Assembly (NCBI RefSeq): GCF_000426845.1
Contig: NZ_AUGD01000002.1
Location: forward strand, 186,001 to 250,000
Reading direction: 5' to 3'
DNA length: 64,000 nt
Source of the DNA: Bradyrhizobium sp. in8p8
GTDB lineage: Bacteria > Pseudomonadota > Alphaproteobacteria > Rhizobiales > Xanthobacteraceae
Position 1 is the stretch's first letter. Every line of letters begins with the position of its first letter. The notes beneath the pieces were generated by a model. The model was not told the DNA's origin, did no database searches, and saw only the letters and a list, made by a program, of their open reading frames with translations. Below are positions 9,195 through 17,311 of the stretch, in pieces. The position numbers were made by a program, and so were the translations under genes.

Positions 9195-9854
9195 CTAACT
9201 GCTTAGACTGGGCTTGGACGGCTTGAGTTCATCGTCAGCTTTCACCGCGACGAAACGGGTGCCGTCGCGGTCGACCAGAAGGACCATGGTTCCCTGCGGC
9301 AAAGGTCCCGATGACGGCGCGGCGACCGCCGAGACAAAGTGGCGATTGCCGTGGACGTCGGCGACGCTGACGCGGCCAGGCGGCCCGTGGTCGAGCGGGC
9401 CGATGACGACCTCGCCGATGCGGCCGACGAGATCGCCGAGGCCGACGGCATAGCTTTCATCCTTGGGAATGAGCCGCGCGATGGTCCTGCTTGCGGCGCG
9501 GACCAGCGGAACCGACACCACGACCGCACCCACCGAGGCGGCTGTCGCCGGCAAGGGACCCGCAACCATTCGTGCGATGTCCTGGATCAGGAATCCGGTG
9601 ATGGAGAAGACGCCCAGCAGCAGCAGCAGGAAGATCAAGAGCGGTACGCCGCCGACATTGATCCAGGAGATGGCATTGACGACGCCATTGTCGCTGGGGT
9701 GAGCGAAATCGATGTTGGTGCCGAGTATTTCGCTGAGCGAAGCCCCCACCAGAATCGAGACGATCTCGATCGAGCCGACGATGATGATCATGGCCGCCGC
9801 GATCGCGAACGGCCTGACCTCCGGCGCCATGACGTGTTCGAGCAGAGCGCTCAT
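9195..9854 (-). CDS. YqiJ-like membrane protein with OB-fold (NfeD-related)
   Basis: 219 residues with membrane helices at about residues 15-40 (IAAAMIIIVGSIEIVSILVGASL), 60-85 (WINVGGVPLLIFLLLLLGVFSI) and 95-120. A soluble C-terminal OB-fold follows, containing LVGRIGEVVIGPLDHGPPGRVSVADVHGNRHFVSA and GTMVLLVDRDGTRFVAV. This layout is that of YqiJ, the small partner of YqiK flotillins, which shares its OB-fold with NfeD proteins. It begins 10 bases after the PspA-fusion stop and ends 26 bases before the flotillin start, so the three genes are very probably co-transcribed. Confidence 0.88.
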   Translation of the reverse strand: MSALLEHVMAPEVRPFAIAAAMIIIVGSIEIVSILVGASLSEILGTNIDFAHPSDNGVVNAISWINVGGVPLLIFLLLLLGVFSITGFLIQDIARMVAGPLPATAASVGAVVVSVPLVRAASRTIARLIPKDESYAVGLGDLVGRIGEVVIGPLDHGPPGRVSVADVHGNRHFVSAVAAPSSGPLPQGTMVLLVDRDGTRFVAVKADDELKPSKPSLSS

Positions 9855-9864
9855 GACACGGCAC

Positions 9865-11019
9865 TCAGGAGCCCGACTTCAACCGGGCCAGCCTTGCCGC
9901 AATTTCCTTGTCTCGATGCAATGTGCTGAGCTCGTCGATGTCGCTCGAATAGGAAATGCCAGGGGGTACGCCGGTGGCGCGTGCCACTGCCCGTCCTGCC
10001 CGCAGCGCCTTCGCGGCCGCCGAGCTGCCGCCCTGCTTCCGCGGCGACGCCGAGGTTTGATGGTTCGCGGCCGCCTCGCTCTTTTCGAGATCGGCGCGGC
10101 GCTGCTCGGCGTCCTGGAGCGCCGAGAGCACGGCGCGAAGCGATGTCACGCACTGTTCGATCTTCTCGTTGTTCTCGTCGATGGCCCGCGAGAGCACCTC
10201 GAATTGTGCCTCCAGATCCATCTGTCGCGCGATGCCGGCACGCGCGAGATCGTCACGGCTATCAGCGACCGCGGCTTCGATCTTGGGCGCAAGATCGGCC
10301 ATCTGGCGCTCGATCTCGGTACGGCGCGCGTTGAGGCGATATTCCTCGGCACGCGCGGCCGCGAGCGCATCGCGCGCCTCCGTCTCGGCGCGCTCGATCT
10401 CGCGGATGGCCTGTCCGACCACCTTCAGCTTGTTCTTGCCTTCCGCCTGCTCGATCGCGTCATAAGCGATGCCGGCGATCAGGCGCCCGACCCGGGACAG
10501 GAAATTTTCGGGAGCGGCAGCGATGGTATCCATGGCATTCTCCTCCTCTGGCAAACTGTTCGGCGTGACGCCGTAGTGGATTTCAAAACCGTCGTCGGTG
10601 CGGATGAGGTGCGCGGGCACGCTCTGCCCCCAGCCCTCGACATAGCCGGCATAGTCGAAAGGCACGCTGAAGCGCCCTTGTACGGTCGCGATCGACACAG
10701 CGGCCGGTCCCTTGATCTTGACGAGCTTGTCGTCGAGCGGAAGCCGGCGGCCCTGCGCCGCGCGATACTCGGCGCGATCGCGCAGGCCGAGCGTCACCAA
10801 CCGCGACGGCAGCCCCGTCTGTTTGCGGACGGGCTCGTAGGCATGGGCATGGAGCAGGACGACATTGGAGCCGACATTGTGCGCACGAGCCACCTCGTCG
10901 AGGATCTCCATCATCCGGTCATAAGCCTGAAACGTTGCCTCCAGCGCAGCCTTGGCGGCCGCGTCGGGAACGAGCCTGTAACGCAGGGCAGAGGGAGCGT
11001 TGCGGGGCGACTGCTTCAT
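9865..11019 (-). CDS. PspA/IM30 family protein with an N-terminal TnpB (IS605 OrfB)-like domain
   Basis: 384 residues from the ATG at 11019 (a GTG three codons earlier is also in frame). Residues 1-160 are not PspA. They resemble the part of TnpB before the RuvC nuclease: RYRLVPDAAAKAALEATF (13-30) like the TnpB RLYPTPEQ start, KQTGLPSRLVTLGLRD (66-81), LPLDDKLVKIKG (93-104), then VSIATVQGRFSVPF (108-121) and HLIRTDDGFEIHYGV (137-151) like the WED strands. No RuvC or zinc-finger region follows. Residues 163-384 are PspA-like: an amphipathic start (FLSRVGRLIAGIAYDAIEQ) and a long coiled coil. A strong internal ribosome-binding site precedes Met163, so a separate 222-residue PspA may also be made. 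First gene of the YqiJ/flotillin operon. The PspA call is firm; the TnpB call is my reading of motifs. Confidence 0.8.
   Translation of the reverse strand: MKQSPRNAPSALRYRLVPDAAAKAALEATFQAYDRMMEILDEVARAHNVGSNVVLLHAHAYEPVRKQTGLPSRLVTLGLRDRAEYRAAQGRRLPLDDKLVKIKGPAAVSIATVQGRFSVPFDYAGYVEGWGQSVPAHLIRTDDGFEIHYGVTPNSLPEEENAMDTIAAAPENFLSRVGRLIAGIAYDAIEQAEGKNKLKVVGQAIREIERAETEARDALAAARAEEYRLNARRTEIERQMADLAPKIEAAVADSRDDLARAGIARQMDLEAQFEVLSRAIDENNEKIEQCVTSLRAVLSALQDAEQRRADLEKSEAAANHQTSASPRKQGGSSAAAKALRAGRAVARATGVPPGISYSSDIDELSTLHRDKEIAARLARLKSGS
10534..10549 (-). promoter_or_regulatory. strong internal Shine-Dalgarno before the PspA-domain start
   Basis: Reading the minus strand, AGAGGAGGAGAATGCC precedes an in-frame ATG at 10533 (MDTIAAAPENF). 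The AGGAGG core lies 8 bases from the ATG, an optimal spacing and far better than the site before the full-length start. It sits exactly at the junction between the TnpB-like and PspA-like parts. Confidence 0.75.
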
Positions 11020-11027
11020 GGAAAGCA

Positions 11028-11052
11028 CTAAAGCACCATTTTGGTGCTTTAG
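11028..11052. repeat. perfect 25-base hairpin palindrome at the head of the PspA-fusion operon
   Basis: Arms CTAAAGCACCA (11028-11038) and TGGTGCTTTAG (11042-11052) are perfectly complementary around a 3-base loop. The element ends 9 bases before the ATG at 11019, so it either overlaps the promoter/leader as an operator or folds in the mRNA over the ribosome-binding region. IS200/IS605 elements carry terminal hairpins, so it might also be a transposon-end relic. The rest of 11053-11350 holds no gene I can support. Confidence 0.6.
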
Positions 11053-11350
11053 GAAGAAGGAAGCTGATCACGTTCCTCTGATCCAATGCACTCTGTTGGT
11101 TAGTCGCCGTGGTTCGGGCGCGCGTTCAAGCCGGCCGATCACCCCTAGCGCACCGCCAATCAAGACTTCCTGCACGCAAAAGTTGCAATTTGAAGCGAAC
11201 TGCAAGCTCTCACCGCCATCTGGCGAGGAGCCCCTCGCGACGGAGAAGTCCAGAGTCTTTCTGCGGACTCTCGATGCTGATCTCAACTCGCAATGAGGGA
11301 GCGATGAGCACGCGAGACGTTCCGGGGCGATCGACCTTGCCTTGTGACGC

Positions 11351-11734
11351 CTAGGGCCGCCGGCACACCAGGTCGATCTCGATCAGCGCCTCATAAGCGA
11401 GCCCGGTGACGCCGACGCAGGTGCGTGCGGGCAGCCGGTCCGGCGGAAAGAACGCGCGGTAGGTCTCGTTCATGGCCGTGTAGTCCTCATTGAAGCGCGT
11501 CAGATATACACGCGCCATCACGACGTGCTCGAGGCCCAGATCGAGGCCGGCCAGAACGACCTTCAAGTTCTCCATCACCGCGCGGGTCTGCGCAACGATG
11601 CCGTCGGGCAAGACTCCTGGTGCCTGCGGCGTGTCCGGCATCTGGCCCGTGACGAAGACGAAGCCATCGGTCTCGACCGCGTGGCTGAATGGCGCGACCG
11701 GCTTCGGTCCGCCGCTGATCATGTGGAATTTCAC
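11351..11734 (-). CDS. RidA/YjgF/YER057c family protein
   Basis: About 127 residues from a GTG at 11734, preceded by GAGG at 8 bases, giving MKFHMISGGPKPVAPFSHAVE; the frame is open to 11764, but that would overlap the upstream gene. Family features are the PVAPFSHAV start, VFVTGQMP, the helical NLKVVLAGLDLGLEHVVMARVYLT stretch, and RLPARTCVGVTGLAYEALIEIDLVCRRP with the conserved Arg of the RidA site. RidA proteins hydrolyse reactive enamine/imine intermediates, though many homologues have other roles. It is the last gene of the amide operon, 13 bases behind the AraC-amidase gene, which suggests it handles a product of that pathway. Confidence 0.9.
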   Translation of the reverse strand: MKFHMISGGPKPVAPFSHAVETDGFVFVTGQMPDTPQAPGVLPDGIVAQTRAVMENLKVVLAGLDLGLEHVVMARVYLTRFNEDYTAMNETYRAFFPPDRLPARTCVGVTGLAYEALIEIDLVCRRP

Positions 11735-11747
11735 TTCGGTATCCTCG

Positions 11748-14078
11748 TCAAGGTGCGTCTTCAAACAGGCGCTTGCTGAGGATGGCGTGCACGCCCCAAT
11801 TGCCGTCGACCACCTGCGTGACGCCGAAATCGACCGCGGCCGACATCAGCGCGATGGCCTCGTCCTCGCTCAGGCCTTTGACGTTCATCAGGAAGCGGCG
11901 CATCTTGCGGAACGCATCTTTCATGGCGAGGTCGAGCGACGATTTTGCGTAGACCTCGCTCTGCCCCTGGGCGCCGAATTCGGCGAGATAATTAGGATGG
12001 CTGAAGCCGGTCAGCACCCAATCGGTGGCGGTCTCGATCAAGGGATAGGAGAGATCGGCGAAGGGACGACCGGCGAGGTCCGCCTTCTTGTGCAGGATCA
12101 CTTCGAAGGTGCCGGTCATCGAGCATTCGATCGCGGTCCCGCTGAGCTCGCCGTCGCCTTGCGCGGCATGGGGATCGCCGATTGACAGCAGCGCGCCGGG
12201 TACCGAAACCGGTAGATACACGGTCGCCCCCTTCCCCAGCCGCCAATTGTCGAGATTCCCGCCGAAATAGGACGGAGGCACGGAATCGATGAAATCGACC
12301 TCGCGCGGCGCCAACGCGATCACGCCGAAATGCGGGCGCAGGGGAATCTTGATGCCGTCGAGCACGGCATGGCGACGCTTGATCGTGGCGGGTGCGACGG
12401 GAACGCCGGGATAGTCGTAGGTGGTGTGCACAACACCGAAAGGGTCTGTCTGCGGCTCCCAGCGGTAGGAATAGAGGGCGCGGGCGTGCGGCACCTCAGC
12501 GTCGTCGAAGATCTCGTAGATGGTGACGGCCTCGCGCGGCTTGGGGCCGCCAAGAAATTCGTTGTAATGATAGCCCCACCAAGCCGCGACCGAGGAGCCG
12601 AATACCCGGCCCGCGTGGTTCGGATTGCGGCTCGCCCGCGGGACGATGTCGAGGATGCGCACCTCCAGCACGTCGCCGGGCTGGGCGTCCTTCACCGCGA
12701 CCGGGCCGGTGCAGATGTGCACGCCAAACCCCTCGCCGGCGCCGCGACCGAACACGCTGGCATCCATGGGTCCTGCGCCGCGGCGGTCCACGTTCTTCCT
12801 GTTTCGCGTCCAGCCGAACACGCTTTCAGCGGCGGCATCGCCCGCGATCATCAACTCGGGATCGTCGGAGGCGTGCTGGGTCAGCGTCTCGATGGTGATC
12901 GTATCTCCGGAGGCGATCTCGATCTGCGGTGGCAGCGAACGGCTGAAATAGCCCCAATGCACGCGGCTGGCCTCGACCGGGAGATGGTGATGCCTGCGCT
13001 CCGAGGTGGCCCGCTTCTCGCCGTCGCCCGGGGCGATGCTGCTGCGCGCCGCTACGCTCTGATGCGCCCGCAATTGAGCCAGCGCCTCCTGTGGCCAGCC
13101 GCGCTGGCCCGCGATGCCAAGCTGCGAGGCCGCCCGCTCTGCCTCCTGTTGACGAAACTCTCGCGGCGGCAGGCCGAAGCGATGGCGGAAGGCTCGGCTG
13201 AAATGCGCGGAGTCACCAAAGCCGTAGGCATAGGCGATCTCCGAGATCGAGCGATGCGCCGCGGTCGGATTGGACAGATCGGCCCAGGCGCGCTGAAGCC
13301 GGCGTTCACGGACGTAGTGGGTGAAATTGTCTCCCACCGTCTCGAACAGCCTTTGCAGGTAGCGCTCGGAAATCCCTTCGGCCTGGGCAACGCGCGCCGG
13401 CACCAGATCGGGATCTTCGAGGCGACGCTCGATGGTCTGGCAGATCCGGTGCAGGAGCGCGGCTTGCGCCGCACTCGATCCGGCATCGGAGTTCGAGGCC
13501 GCCAACTGATGCGCAAGCGTCAGCAGCAGGTCTGCAAGCGATCGTGCCACCAGATCCCATTCGGCATCGCTCAGGGTGTCGAGCGTGCGCGCGGTTGCAT
13601 CCAGCAGGCGCGAGAACAATTCGGCAAAGCCGCTCGGCGGAACGACCCGGGGCTCGCCGAGCCGCGGCTTGCCCGAGAGGCGCCCCTGCAACGCCTCCGA
13701 CGTCACCGACAGCACGATGGCGCGCATGTCGCGCTGGAACACGATGCTCCAGTCGCCGCTGCGCGGCAACAGCACAAGGTGACCGACGGGAACGATGCGG
13801 TGATCACCGGCGCTCTTCAGCACCATCCCATCCTCCACCGGCATCAGTGCGATGGGAATGTCTTCGCTGGCTCGCGACAGCGGCCCGACGCTCTGCGCAC
13901 CCGCGGCCATGCGTGTCAGCGCGATGCCTGCAGCGCGCCGGTGCGATGCACTCGCATGTCCGTCGAAGACGTCGTGACCACCCGCCGGTTGCAGGCCGAC
14001 AGCGGCCAGCACGTCCCGCCAGGCCTCCGGACGGTCGTCTTGCGCGTAGGATTCGCTCGTGAACGGGCGGAAGCTCAT
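11748..14078 (-). CDS. AraC-type regulator fused to acetamidase/formamidase
   Basis: 776 residues from the ATG at 14078 (MSFRPFTSESYAQDD); a GTG at 14177 would add 33. Residues 1-200 look like the AraC-binding-like sensor of the FeaR/AraC group. Residues 208-311 form a full two-helix-turn-helix AraC domain (GISERYLQRLFETVGDNF and SISEIAYAYGFGDSAHFSRAFRHRFGLPPREFR). After a 50-residue linker, residues 366-776 are a complete FmdA/AmdA amidase beginning LPVEASRVHWGYFSRSLPP and including GDPHAAQGDGELSGTAIE. The amidase half closely parallels the separate amidase encoded next door, and no start codon with a ribosome-binding site lies at the junction, so this looks like one polypeptide. It may be an amide-hydrolysing enzyme that also controls its own operon. 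Confidence 0.88.
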   Translation of the reverse strand: MSFRPFTSESYAQDDRPEAWRDVLAAVGLQPAGGHDVFDGHASASHRRAAGIALTRMAAGAQSVGPLSRASEDIPIALMPVEDGMVLKSAGDHRIVPVGHLVLLPRSGDWSIVFQRDMRAIVLSVTSEALQGRLSGKPRLGEPRVVPPSGFAELFSRLLDATARTLDTLSDAEWDLVARSLADLLLTLAHQLAASNSDAGSSAAQAALLHRICQTIERRLEDPDLVPARVAQAEGISERYLQRLFETVGDNFTHYVRERRLQRAWADLSNPTAAHRSISEIAYAYGFGDSAHFSRAFRHRFGLPPREFRQQEAERAASQLGIAGQRGWPQEALAQLRAHQSVAARSSIAPGDGEKRATSERRHHHLPVEASRVHWGYFSRSLPPQIEIASGDTITIETLTQHASDDPELMIAGDAAAESVFGWTRNRKNVDRRGAGPMDASVFGRGAGEGFGVHICTGPVAVKDAQPGDVLEVRILDIVPRASRNPNHAGRVFGSSVAAWWGYHYNEFLGGPKPREAVTIYEIFDDAEVPHARALYSYRWEPQTDPFGVVHTTYDYPGVPVAPATIKRRHAVLDGIKIPLRPHFGVIALAPREVDFIDSVPPSYFGGNLDNWRLGKGATVYLPVSVPGALLSIGDPHAAQGDGELSGTAIECSMTGTFEVILHKKADLAGRPFADLSYPLIETATDWVLTGFSHPNYLAEFGAQGQSEVYAKSSLDLAMKDAFRKMRRFLMNVKGLSEDEAIALMSAAVDFGVTQVVDGNWGVHAILSKRLFEDAP

Positions 14079-14204
14079 CGGATCGACCCAAGTTGCAGTC
14101 GATCGAAGCAACCTCCGTGCCAGAAGCACGCGATCGTCCGTCGTGGCGACGGGCCGCAAATGATCTCCGCTCGTCACACGCTCACCCCGAAGACAGGCCG
14201 CGCA

Positions 14205-15446
14205 CTAGTCGCACCGGAAGATGTTCTTACGGATCGTACCGTGGACGCCCCAATTGGCATCGACCACCTGGGTGACACCAAAATCGGCGCCGACGGACAT
14301 CAGCGAGATCGCCTCGTCCTCGCTGAGTCCATGTACGGTCATCAGAAACCGGCGCAGTTTCCTGAACGCATCGCGCATCGCACGGTCGAGACTGGAATGA
14401 TTGGCAATCTCGGTTTGCGCCTCGGGGCCGAGCGCAGCGAGGTAGTTTGGATAGGTGAAACCGTAGAACGACCATGCCTGGTCGGTCTCGAGCATGGGAT
14501 GGTCGAGGCCCTCGAGGCTGGTACCGGCAAGGTCGGCCTTCTTGTGCAGGATGAATTCGAAATCACCCGTCAGCGACGTCTCGATCGCGGTGCCGCCGAG
14601 CTCACTGTCGCCCTGCGCCGCATGAGGATCGCCGACCGAAAAATAGGCGCCAGGCACCGCGACCGGATAGAACATCCGCGCGCCCTTGCCGATGCGCCAG
14701 TCGTCGATATTGCCGCCGGTATAGCTCGGCGGAATCGAGCTGACGAAATCGGCCTCCGATGGTGCGAGCCCCATTGTGCCGAAATGCAGCCGCGCCGGCA
14801 CCTTGACGTTGGAGAGAATGTTCTTGCGCTTCTTGATGGTGGCGTGGTCGACGGGGACGCCGGGATAATCGATGGTTGAATGCACGATGCCGTCAGGGTC
14901 GGTCTGCGGCGTCCAGACATAGTTGTAGATGGCCTTCGCATAGGGCTCGCCCGAGGTATCGAGCTCGAAGATGGTGATGACCTCGCGCGGCTTCGGCTCC
15001 TCGATCAGATCGTGATAGTGAAAGCCCCAGTTCGCGGCGACGTTGGAGCCGAAGCAACGGCCGGCGTGACAGGCGCTGCAGCTCGGACGCGGCCGGACGT
15101 CGAGGATGCGCACTTCCAGAATATCGCCGGGCTCGGCGCCCTCGATCGCGACCGGGCCGGTGAGAAGATGCACGCCGATCCCCTCCCCGGCGCCACGAAT
15201 AAAGGGACCTTCGACCGGACCGGAGCCACGGCGGGCCACCGCCTTGTGCTCGCGCGTCCACTGGAAAACGCTCTCGGCGCCTGGATCGCCCTGAATCATC
15301 CGCTCGTAATCGTCGTTGGCGTGATGCGTCAGCGTCTCGATGGTGGCGCGATCCCCGGAGCGCAGCGTCAGGGCCGGCGTGACCTTCTTGGAGAAATAGC
15401 CCCAGTGGACGGTCTTCGGCGAAACCGGCAGCGTGAAATGCTTCAT
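14205..15446 (-). CDS. acetamidase/formamidase family protein
   Basis: 413 residues of the FmdA/AmdA family, which hydrolyse short amides to ammonia and a carboxylate. Typical segments are KTVHWGYFSKKVTPALTL, the acidic GAGEGIGVHLLTGPVAIEGAEPGDILEVRILDV block, DYPGVPVDHATIKKR, IPPSYTGGNIDDWRIGKGA, and GDPHAAQGDSELGGTAIETS, a conserved active-site region. The ATG at 15446 has CAGGAGG at 7 bases. It lies 43 bases behind the ABC permease-ATPase gene and 126 before the AraC-amidase gene on the same strand, so the transporter probably supplies its substrate. The natural amide is unknown. Confidence 0.92.
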   Translation of the reverse strand: MKHFTLPVSPKTVHWGYFSKKVTPALTLRSGDRATIETLTHHANDDYERMIQGDPGAESVFQWTREHKAVARRGSGPVEGPFIRGAGEGIGVHLLTGPVAIEGAEPGDILEVRILDVRPRPSCSACHAGRCFGSNVAANWGFHYHDLIEEPKPREVITIFELDTSGEPYAKAIYNYVWTPQTDPDGIVHSTIDYPGVPVDHATIKKRKNILSNVKVPARLHFGTMGLAPSEADFVSSIPPSYTGGNIDDWRIGKGARMFYPVAVPGAYFSVGDPHAAQGDSELGGTAIETSLTGDFEFILHKKADLAGTSLEGLDHPMLETDQAWSFYGFTYPNYLAALGPEAQTEIANHSSLDRAMRDAFRKLRRFLMTVHGLSEDEAISLMSVGADFGVTQVVDANWGVHGTIRKNIFRCD

Positions 15447-15489
15447 CAGGTGGCCTCCTGGAAAATCTTGAACAGTGCGGAGACAGCGC

Positions 15490-17112
15490 TCATCGCACCG
15501 CCTCCGGCCTCTTGTCGGCTTCCATCACGCTGAGGAAACGCGCGGTGAGCGGACTACGCGGGTTGGAGAGCACCTCATGCGCCGGGCCCTCTTCAATGAT
15601 CGCCCCCCCGCTCAAGAAAGCGACGCGGTCGGCGACCTCGTCGGCGAAGCGGATCTGGTGCGTCGAGATGATCATGGTGAGGCCGTCGTCGATGGCGAGG
15701 CGCCGGATGACCTCCAGGACCTCGTTGACGAGCTCGGGATCGAGCGCGGAGGTCGGCTCGTCCAGCAGCAGCACGCTCGGGTTCGGAGCCAGCGCACGGG
15801 CGATGGCGACGCGCTGCTGCTGGCCGCCGGAGAGATGCCGCGGCAGCGCGTCGGCGCGATGCGAAAGCCCGACGCGGTCGAGCAACTCGGCCGCGCGGCG
15901 ATCGGCGTCGATCCGGGTCATGCCGTGAACCCAACGCAAGGGGCCGGCGATATTCTCCTTCGCCGACAGATGGGCGAACAGGTTGAACTGCTGGAACACC
16001 ATGCCGACGCCGACACTGGCGCGCTCATTGGCAATCGCCCGGGGCGATAGCAGCTTGCCGTGTTCGGAAAAACCGAGGCGCCGGCCGCCGACGCGCACCG
16101 TGCCGGAGTCCCAGCTTTCGAGGTGATTGATGCAGCGAAGCAGCGTGCTCTTGCCGGAGCCGCTGGGACCAAGCAGCGCAACGACCTCGCCGACCCGCAC
16201 CGTGAGATCGAGTCCGTCGAGCACGGTCTGCGAGCCGTAGCTCTTGGTGAGGTCCTTGACCTCGACCGCGATGTTGTTGCGCGCGATCGTCGCAGCACGG
16301 CGGGCGCGCTCCTCGCGCGTCAAGGCCAATGGCGGCGTGTCGGTCAGCTCCGCTGGTGCGGGCTCAGGATTCGCGGCGGTCGCAGCGGCAAGCTCGAGCT
16401 TGGTGCCGAGATCGACACGGCGCCACGGCAGATAATCGGCGAGCTTGCGCTGGCGGCGCGTGGTCCGGTCGAGATCGAGCAGCCATTCGACAAAGAGCTG
16501 GATGACGCTGATGGCCGTGGTCAGCACCAGATAGAGAAGTCCTGAGGCGAAGAAGATCGAGAAGAAGTCGAAAGTTGAGGAAGCGAGCTGCGTCGAGCGC
16601 AGCGTCAGTTCCTGCACCGCGACGACGGAGGCGAGAGAGGAATTCTTGAGCGCGCTCACCGCCTCGTTTCCGAAAGCCGGGATCATCGTGCGGATCGCCT
16701 GCGGCGCGATCACCCGCCACATCAGGATCCGGGGCGTCATGCCGAGCGCCTGGCCTGCGGTCACCTGCCCGCGATCGACGCCGAGGACGCCGGCGCGCAG
16801 CATCTCCGCGATGAACGGCGCCTCGTTGCAGGCGAGCGCGAGACCGGCGGCGAGCACCGCCGGCAGCTTGATGCCGATATGCGGCAGCGCGTCGTAGGCG
16901 AACACCATCTGCAGGATCAGCGGCGTGCCGCGAAAGATCACGGTGTAGGCCCTGGCGATCGCCGCCAGCAGCCAGAAGCGGGAGAGCTGCATGCTGGCGA
17001 GGATCAATCCGAGGATCAATCCGCCGCCGAGTCCGAGGGCGGTCACCTCCAGGGTGAGCTCGATGCCCGCGAGCAGATACGGCATGCTCAGGTAGTGAAG
17101 GAACAGCGACAT
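15490..17112 (-). CDS. amino-acid-type ABC transporter, permease and ATPase fused in one chain
   Basis: 540 residues. Residues 1-225 are a HisM/GlnP-type permease with several membrane helices and the EAA loop (EMLRAGVLGVDRGQVTAGQALGMTP). A 65-residue Pro/Ala-rich linker leads to a full ATPase at about 285-530: Walker [11 protein letters not shown]-loop VFQQFNLF, signature [15 protein letters not shown], Walker [13 protein letters not shown], and the switch His in STHQIRFADE. Polar amino-acid importers usually encode these as separate proteins. With the periplasmic binding protein upstream it would form a complete importer, with two fused chains providing both permease and ATPase pairs. The ATG at 17112 has no strong ribosome-binding site. 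Confidence 0.93.
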   Translation of the reverse strand: MSLFLHYLSMPYLLAGIELTLEVTALGLGGGLILGLILASMQLSRFWLLAAIARAYTVIFRGTPLILQMVFAYDALPHIGIKLPAVLAAGLALACNEAPFIAEMLRAGVLGVDRGQVTAGQALGMTPRILMWRVIAPQAIRTMIPAFGNEAVSALKNSSLASVVAVQELTLRSTQLASSTFDFFSIFFASGLLYLVLTTAISVIQLFVEWLLDLDRTTRRQRKLADYLPWRRVDLGTKLELAAATAANPEPAPAELTDTPPLALTREERARRAATIARNNIAVEVKDLTKSYGSQTVLDGLDLTVRVGEVVALLGPSGSGKSTLLRCINHLESWDSGTVRVGGRRLGFSEHGKLLSPRAIANERASVGVGMVFQQFNLFAHLSAKENIAGPLRWVHGMTRIDADRRAAELLDRVGLSHRADALPRHLSGGQQQRVAIARALAPNPSVLLLDEPTSALDPELVNEVLEVIRRLAIDDGLTMIISTHQIRFADEVADRVAFLSGGAIIEEGPAHEVLSNPRSPLTARFLSVMEADKRPEAVR

Positions 17113-17170
17113 CAGTCAGCCGTCATCAACGGAATGAAATTGGCAGAATGCGAGTGAGCCTGGCTCGATC

Positions 17171-17302
17171 CACCTCTCCCATAGGGAGAGGTGGGGTCGC
17201 ATCGTCAGATGCGAGCCGGGTGAGGGATTACGCTGCACCGCATTTGCCGCGCCGCCCCCTCACCCGGCGCTTCGCGCCGGCCTCTCCCCGTCGGGGAGAG
17301 GT
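17171..17302. repeat. palindromic intergenic repeat element
   Basis: Two hairpins in tandem: CACCTCTCCC-ATA-GGGAGAGGTG at 17171-17193, and a second unit at about 17254-17302 with GGCGC/GCGCC and CTCTCCCCG/CGGGGAGAG arms, joined by a GGGTGAGGG/CCCTCACCC pairing. The CTCTCCC...GGGAGAGGTGGGGTCGC form is a familiar dispersed repeat between Bradyrhizobium genes. It separates the binding-protein gene from the permease gene of the same operon and may set their relative expression. Confidence 0.8.
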
Positions 17303-17311
17303 AAACCGCGC

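Noticed and set aside
11303..11353. 16-codon frame MSTRDVPGRSTLPCDA after GAGGGAGC
   Set aside because: Good ribosome-binding site but too short, opposite the end of the RidA gene, and no downstream gene to which a leader peptide could be linked.
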